Origin: Acidobacteriota bacterium
GTDB taxonomy: Bacteria; Acidobacteriota; Blastocatellia; Pyrinomonadales; Pyrinomonadaceae
Direction: 5' to 3'
DNA: 64,000 nt
NCBI GenBank assembly: GCA_023389035.1
Contig: JAEWFC010000016.1
Coordinates: forward strand, 1-64,000
Both the position numbers and the translations under genes were made by a program. The notes beneath the pieces are model-generated. The model was given only the letters and a program-made list of their open reading frames with translations, did no database searches and was not told where the DNA came from. Numbering within the stretch: position 1 is the stretch's first letter; each line of letters begins with the position of its first letter. Below are positions 59,272 to 64,000 of the stretch, one piece after another.

Positions 59272-62200
59272 ATGAGAAACTTCATCGCTGCCTTTCTGCT
59301 ATGTGCCGGATTGCTCTTTGCCGGGACCGCGTATCTGGCCGAAACCGCACGGGCGCAAGATGATCTGGTCACCGCGCTGTTGAATCTGCCGGCACCGCCG
59401 CCGCCAAATCCGCTCGTCAGAGTTTCGCCGCTGCGCGAGCAGGCCTTTTATGATCCGATGAAGCCGCCGCGTGACGATGCTCCGATCGAGGACCTCATTG
59501 ATTACTGGTCGCGGCAGTCACAGAGCTACGCGACGCTCCGATTCAACCCGACGCCGAGCCCGCGTGCCGCTGCGCGGCTGATGGCTGAGATCAGATCAAA
59601 TCCCACAGAGGCTACGCAGTTTCTCAATATCTTTCGCGGCGATACAGACGGTGCACGGCTTATCAAGGACATTCATGATACGCTGCCCGATGACCCTGAC
59701 GGCACGCGCTCGGTCTTGCGTGAGTGGCTCGTTTCGAATAGCCCTTATTTCACTGATGAGCTTGAGCAACGGGCGCGACGCTATGGCCCGTCGCGTGAGT
59801 ACGTCACCGGGCACGAAGACCTGGTCGCCCTGGCGCAGCATGATTGGCAGCGAGCCCAACCGATCGTGATGGCGGCATACAACAACCCCGGCGAACCGAC
59901 GGCTCGTGTCGGTGCGATGTGGGCGCTTTACAAGAACGCGCTGCAGCAGGATTCGATCGGAGATATCGACAAATACCGTGGCGAGCTGATGGCCATCGTC
60001 GAGGACCGCAGTGCGACGCCCGGAATGCGTGATCTCGCGCTCGACGCTCTCGTTGCAGAAAAGGAATGGTCCGGGCGCGACGACTGGTATTTTTCCCTGC
60101 TCGCCGATGAAACGCTGGCGGACCTGCGGGTGAACGGGCAAACCTATACAGGCCTCACGACGCTGATCCTGTATTCGCCGGTCGAAAGATACAAAGACAG
60201 AATGATCGAGCTGGTCGGAAGCGATAATGAGGTTGTCCGGGCGGCCGCCGCACGCAATCTTGTGTCGATGCTGCACCGGACAAACGACACCGATATCTTG
60301 AAAGCCCTGCTGCCGTGGCTGAACGATGCCAACTGGTCCGGCCTGAACGCGGTCAGCGAGCGGAATACGCTTATTCGAAAGTTCGCGACGGTAAAGATGC
60401 CTGAGGCGGTTCCCGGACTGATCCGATTACTGAATGAAAAAGGCAGCGAGGAGACGGATTACGTATGGGGGAATGCGAATACAGGCTGGGCCTCGAATAC
60501 CAATGCGGTTTCGGCGAATGCTGTGAATTCGTTTTCGAATGAACCTAGAACGGCAGCAAACGCGATGGCGAACGTAGCTCGAGCAACGGTCCGTGAGGAT
60601 AGTTACCCGCATAGATATGCCGCGATATCCTCGTTGACCAATCAGGAAGATATGCGTGCCGGCCCGGCTTTGCGGGCATTGCTTAACAGTTCGGAAGGCT
60701 ACGAGCGGTCGATGGTCGTCGCCGCGATGATAGCGTCAAAAGCGTTTACCACCGAAGAGCAGGTGAACGGGCTGGTGCTGCTGGCTCGTGAACGCGCAGC
60801 CAGAGAGGAAGGGTCGGAGTCAATGAATTCGGCGTCCGGCTATGCAAACACAAACGCAACATTTGCAACGCCGATCTATGAATCGCTGCCAACGCTCATC
60901 GGCCAGCAACTGGCGAATCGCGACACTGTCGGCGACGATGTGGTAAACGGCGTGATCGCCAGGATCGAGACGCTCGAAAGGCGCGAGCCTGCGACGGCGT
61001 CGGCTTTGCGAAAGATCGTCGAAGGCTGGGAAGGCCCGGCCGTCAGCTCGATGATGCTCAACGACCTGAAGCGAGGCAGGTCCGGAAATTCGGCGGTGCT
61101 GAAGCTGCTGGCAAAGCGAAAGCAGCTGCAGGCGACGCATATTAATAATGTATTTGACCTGCGTCAGGGAGTTCCGGCCGCCGTCGGTCTCGCCGGCTGT
61201 TTACTCGAGGACGCCAACGACATGAACGCAATGCTCGCGGGCGGGAACAATGAGGCGACCGCGGCGATGCTGGCATGTGCTCGTCTGATCAGGGCACCTC
61301 TCGAGGTTCAGCGGGTCGTGCCGCTGCTCGGGTCAGCGAATAAGGTACTCGCACGTGCCGCGGACCTTTATCTTGAAAGCGAAGATTCGCCGGAGGCCCG
61401 TGCCGCCATCTTGTCGCATACCCCGAACACGGCAAGGATCACCGGTGCTTCGACGGCGTTTTTCGGTTCGAATGAGGAACGCACGTTCGATGACAGTCTG
61501 TTTGAGCTGTACAAGTCCGTCAGCCCGTATTACGCGAGTGCTTCCTACTTTGGCGGTGCGGCTTACCCGGGCGATCATCATGCTGCCGAACAGGCGATAC
61601 AGGACGAGTTGATCACGACCCCCGAACTACTCGGCGTCTATAACTACGGCGCCAGCTACGTCCGAATATATGCCGACCGTGCGATGTTCAGCATTCGCGA
61701 GGACGAATCGCGGTACCGCGAACGGCCGCTGACCAAGGACGAATTCGATGGCCTGAAATCGCTGATCGCTTATCATAACGCGGGCGATCTGCCGCCGTTC
61801 CTGTCGTGCCCGGTCTCGTGCGAATCGCGTCAGCTGTTGATGGTCGGACGCTCGGGCGGACGCCACGTCTTTGCAAAAACACGCACGCTGCCCGAACTTT
61901 TTCAGGGGCTCGAAGATTTCTTTGCCTCGGCAAAGCTCTCGCCGATGGCTCTAAAGTACGACGCCGGCAAGTCGATCCCGGGGCTCGAGGTCGTCTTCGC
62001 GAATGATAACCTGACCGTCGAGACGGTCTGGAAGAATGGCGGCGACCTGCGTGTGCTGGTCACAGATCTGGGCGTTCGCGAACGGGTAAAGAAGGAGATC
62101 GCCGACGAGATCAAGCGGCTCAGCAGTATACAGAGCGAGGAAGAGATCGGTTCATCGCGGCAATGGGAACTAGCACAGGAGCTTCGAACCAAGAGCGAGA

Positions 62201-63003
62201 ACGAAGGCATCACGTGGCGTTCGATCGCGGGCTCGAGCGTAAGCGGGTCCGCGTCTACGCCTCCGGGATTTGATATCCCGGCTGTGCCCGATGCCCTGCC
62301 GATGAAGCCCGAGTATGAACGATGGAAAACGCGTGCAGGCGATGTGGAGATCCGAGTAGGTGACGGCGGCGAAGGGCTCTTTAAGGTGCAGGCCGGGCGT
62401 GCAGCGAAATTCAAGGATGGCACCTTTACCGACCCGGTGATATCGACCGACGGCCGATGGATAATGGTGAATCGTCACCATGACGACAGCGAGCCGAGCC
62501 TGGTTGTGATAAACGCAGCCAGCGGTTCCGAAACGGTCGTGCGGCTTGAGGAGTACGGCGGCGAACTCGCAATAGTTTATCTGCCATCGATCAGCCGCTT
62601 CCTGATCGGCAGCCTTTCGTACAGCGAATACGACGACCATTACGAGGCGACCGAGGACGTAGGCTTTGGACGTGTTCAATATCGGCCGGAGACATTTAAG
62701 CTGGTCGACCCCGCTCGAGGCACGTTTCGCGAAGTGCCGGCCGGTGAGTTTCGTCCTCTGACGCACCAATCGTTCCGCCAACTGCAGCCGACGGGCCGCA
62801 CCAACGAATATTGGGCGGCGATCCCGGACGAAAGCAGAAACGAGACGCGGGTCGGATTTTATGACGCGGGGACATTTGGGTTCCGCGAAGTGGCAAAGAT
62901 CCCGAAGATCGTCTTCGACAGCCTGGATATGTGGGTCGACGGCGGCCGGATATACTTTGTGTATCGGGGACACCTGCTATCAGCTCCTTTGATGGCTAAC
63001 TGA
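59272..63003 (+). CDS. Large exported HEAT-repeat protein with a C-terminal propeller-like part
   Basis: A 1243-residue protein with a signal peptide (MRNFIAAFLLCAGLLFAGTA). Residues about 200-800 are helical with HEAT-like spacing (NNPGEPTARVGAMWALYKNA, then GSDNEVVRAAAARNLVSMLH, and AVPGLIRLLNEKG). An unusual Asn/Ala/Ser-rich patch (NANTGWASNTNAVSANAVNS) sits near residue 410. The C-terminal third has beta-propeller-type phrases (DPVISTDGRWIMVNRHHDDS, then GGRIYFVYRGHLLSAPLM). No catalytic motif recognised. It is probably periplasmic, a scaffold for protein binding. A strong hairpin follows (63018-63063). Confidence 0.7.
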   Translation: MRNFIAAFLLCAGLLFAGTAYLAETARAQDDLVTALLNLPAPPPPNPLVRVSPLREQAFYDPMKPPRDDAPIEDLIDYWSRQSQSYATLRFNPTPSPRAAARLMAEIRSNPTEATQFLNIFRGDTDGARLIKDIHDTLPDDPDGTRSVLREWLVSNSPYFTDELEQRARRYGPSREYVTGHEDLVALAQHDWQRAQPIVMAAYNNPGEPTARVGAMWALYKNALQQDSIGDIDKYRGELMAIVEDRSATPGMRDLALDALVAEKEWSGRDDWYFSLLADETLADLRVNGQTYTGLTTLILYSPVERYKDRMIELVGSDNEVVRAAAARNLVSMLHRTNDTDILKALLPWLNDANWSGLNAVSERNTLIRKFATVKMPEAVPGLIRLLNEKGSEETDYVWGNANTGWASNTNAVSANAVNSFSNEPRTAANAMANVARATVREDSYPHRYAAISSLTNQEDMRAGPALRALLNSSEGYERSMVVAAMIASKAFTTEEQVNGLVLLARERAAREEGSESMNSASGYANTNATFATPIYESLPTLIGQQLANRDTVGDDVVNGVIARIETLERREPATASALRKIVEGWEGPAVSSMMLNDLKRGRSGNSAVLKLLAKRKQLQATHINNVFDLRQGVPAAVGLAGCLLEDANDMNAMLAGGNNEATAAMLACARLIRAPLEVQRVVPLLGSANKVLARAADLYLESEDSPEARAAILSHTPNTARITGASTAFFGSNEERTFDDSLFELYKSVSPYYASASYFGGAAYPGDHHAAEQAIQDELITTPELLGVYNYGASYVRIYADRAMFSIREDESRYRERPLTKDEFDGLKSLIAYHNAGDLPPFLSCPVSCESRQLLMVGRSGGRHVFAKTRTLPELFQGLEDFFASAKLSPMALKYDAGKSIPGLEVVFANDNLTVETVWKNGGDLRVLVTDLGVRERVKKEIADEIKRLSSIQSEEEIGSSRQWELAQELRTKSENEGITWRSIAGSSVSGSASTPPGFDIPAVPDALPMKPEYERWKTRAGDVEIRVGDGGEGLFKVQAGRAAKFKDGTFTDPVISTDGRWIMVNRHHDDSEPSLVVINAASGSETVVRLEEYGGELAIVYLPSISRFLIGSLSYSEYDDHYEATEDVGFGRVQYRPETFKLVDPARGTFREVPAGEFRPLTHQSFRQLQPTGRTNEYWAAIPDESRNETRVGFYDAGTFGFREVAKIPKIVFDSLDMWVDGGRIYFVYRGHLLSAPLMAN

Positions 63004-63017
63004 AGGGTTCGCTAGAG

Positions 63018-63063
63018 TTAAGTTGCGGCCGGCCGTCTGCATCCAGGGACGGCGGCCGCTTAA
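63018..63063 (+). terminator. Terminator-like hairpin after the large HEAT protein
   Basis: TTAAG, CGGCC and GCCGTC blocks (63018-63040) pair with GACGGC, GGCCG and CTTAA (63048-63063), with small bulges; CCTTTT follows. Confidence 0.6.
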
Positions 63064-63238
63064 CCTTTTAAACCATACCGTTCACGGCTGACACGATACC
63101 GTCTACCATCCACGCACGAAATCCGTACAAAATACGGTTAAGTTGTTGATTTTATTAGAGCGGAATGAGGCTTGCTTTTCCCCTATTACATTGAAATCTG
63201 CGTTTTTATACCGAATGAACGGTTAGCGAGGGGGAAAT

Positions 63239-64000
63239 ATGCGATCGAGTTTAAGAAAAGTACTTGTGGGGACGGTTGCCGCGAGCTTTATGTTTGCGAC
63301 GATGCCGGTCGGCGAGGCGTTTGGACAGGGCCGGGGGCGCGGCGGCGACAAGCGTGGCGGCGGCGGTGGAGCCGCGGAACAGAAACAGCAGCGTGGCGGC
63401 GGTGGTGGCCAACAGCGTCAGCAGCGGGCTCAACAGCCACAGCAACAGCGTGGCGGCGGCCAGCAGCGTCAGCAGATGATGCAGCAGCGCCAGCAACGTG
63501 CACAGCAGCCGCAGCAACAGCGTGGCGGCGGTAATGATCGCCGTCAGCAGATGATGCAGCAGCGCCAACAGCAAATGCAGGCTCAGCGCCAACAGCGTGC
63601 ACAGCAGCCGCAGCAGCAGCGTGGCGGCGGTAATGATCGGCGTCAGCAGATGATGCAGCAGCGCCAGCAGCAAATGCAGGCTCAGCGCCAACAGCGTGCA
63701 CAGCAGCAGCAGCGTGGCGGCGGTAATGATCGCCGTCAGCAGATGATGCAGCAGCGCCAACAGCAAATGCAGCAACGGGCTCAGCAGCGCGGCGGCGGTA
63801 ACGATCGACGACAGCAGATGATGCAGCAGCGCCAGCAGCAAATGGTGCAGCAGCGGCAAGACCGTGCACAACGCGGCCAGCAGCGAAATTGGGAAAACCA
63901 ACAGCGTCGCGGCGGCAATGATCGACGACAGCAGATGATACAGCAGCGTCAGCAGATGCCGCAGGTCTGGAACGATCGTGCTGAGCGTCGCCGACAGCGT
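63239..64000 (+). CDS. Exported Gln/Arg/Gly-rich repeat protein, 3' end cut by window edge
   Basis: An open frame from ATG 63239 (GAGGGGGAAAT just before) runs to the window end (254 codons, no stop). The N-terminus is a signal peptide (MRSSLRKVLVGTVAASFMFA, then TMPVGEAFGQG). After a Gly/Arg patch (GRGRGGDKRGGGGG), repeats of about 30-33 residues appear, each made of RGGGNDRRQQMMQQRQQQMQ followed by a Gln/Ala/Arg run; five or so copies are present. Such composition is of an intrinsically disordered, strongly basic, exported protein. Reading frames on the other strand are shadows. Function unknown; the C-terminal domain is outside the window. Confidence 0.75.
   Translation, partial: MRSSLRKVLVGTVAASFMFATMPVGEAFGQGRGRGGDKRGGGGGAAEQKQQRGGGGGQQRQQRAQQPQQQRGGGQQRQQMMQQRQQRAQQPQQQRGGGNDRRQQMMQQRQQQMQAQRQQRAQQPQQQRGGGNDRRQQMMQQRQQQMQAQRQQRAQQQQRGGGNDRRQQMMQQRQQQMQQRAQQRGGGNDRRQQMMQQRQQQMVQQRQDRAQRGQQRNWENQQRRGGNDRRQQMIQQRQQMPQVWNDRAERRRQR

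Noticed and set aside
63251..63901. Leu/Ala-rich minus-strand ORFs at the window end
   Set aside because: They are reverse readings of the Gln/Arg-rich repeats (CAG repeats read as CTG). The plus-strand frame has a start, signal peptide and ribosome site.

Overview
The window is about 53% G+C by eye and gene-dense, with most genes in short head-to-tail runs. It reads as a chromosomal segment of a Gram-negative bacterium, most likely an Acidobacteriota (class Blastocatellia, Pyrinomonadales-like). That placement is inference. It rests on the mix of genes: a soluble Ser/Thr kinase fused to FlgO-like and TPR parts, a PilT ATPase with a long N-terminal extension, methylmalonyl-CoA pathway genes, DUF2237 and DUF3060 proteins, RHS debris, an RND/TolC pump, and a large Tes-like radical SAM protein. 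No rRNA, CRISPR array or intact insertion sequence was seen.

Layout. 1-3.7 kb: accessory DNA with an unknown protein cut by the window edge, a small secreted protein, and a 5'-truncated, probably frameshifted RHS C-terminal part, next to an AT-rich 21-bp repeat array. 3.8-7.5 kb: tRNA-Ala(CGC), small lipoproteins, an endonuclease/exonuclease/phosphatase, an ATP-grasp enzyme and DoxX. 7.6-15.6 kb: site-2 protease and trpS, acyl-CoA dehydrogenase, then the minus-strand run arsC-like / DUF3060 / DUF2237 / DinB / scpA / scpB / rluB. The arsC-like gene has an in-frame TGA exactly at the catalytic cysteine codon and is the best novelty candidate: a likely selenoprotein. 15.7-31.4 kb: meaB, methylmalonyl-CoA epimerase, a PpiC-type isomerase, MBL hydrolase, MTA phosphorylase, PfkB kinase, fabI, LOG protein, cutA, M48 protease, rlmD and methylmalonyl-CoA mutase. 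31.5-40 kb: pilT and an RND efflux operon. 40-50.9 kb: rhodanese, 2Fe-2S protein, glutaredoxin, Ser/Thr kinase, a sigma-like regulator divergent from a small zinc-finger protein, acyl-CoA ligase, YifB, an FtsB-like protein and a phosphohexomutase. 50.9-53.6 kb: a hairpin-rich leader and a radical SAM protein of the tetraether-synthase (Tes/MJ0619) type, a candidate for membrane-spanning lipid synthesis. 53.8-59.1 kb: hicA (frameshifted)/hicB, small membrane proteins, a hydrolase-TPR fusion, and a RepA-like ATPase with direct repeats in its promoter. 59.3-64 kb: a 1243-residue secreted HEAT-type protein and the start of a Gln/Arg-rich repeat protein cut by the window edge.

Working together: meaB, epimerase and mutase serve propionyl-CoA/methylmalonyl-CoA metabolism; acyl-CoA dehydrogenase, acyl-CoA ligase and fabI serve fatty-acid turnover, and the radical SAM protein could act on the resulting lipids; scpA/scpB and the FtsB-like protein serve chromosome segregation and division; adaptor, RND pump and TolC form one tripartite exporter.
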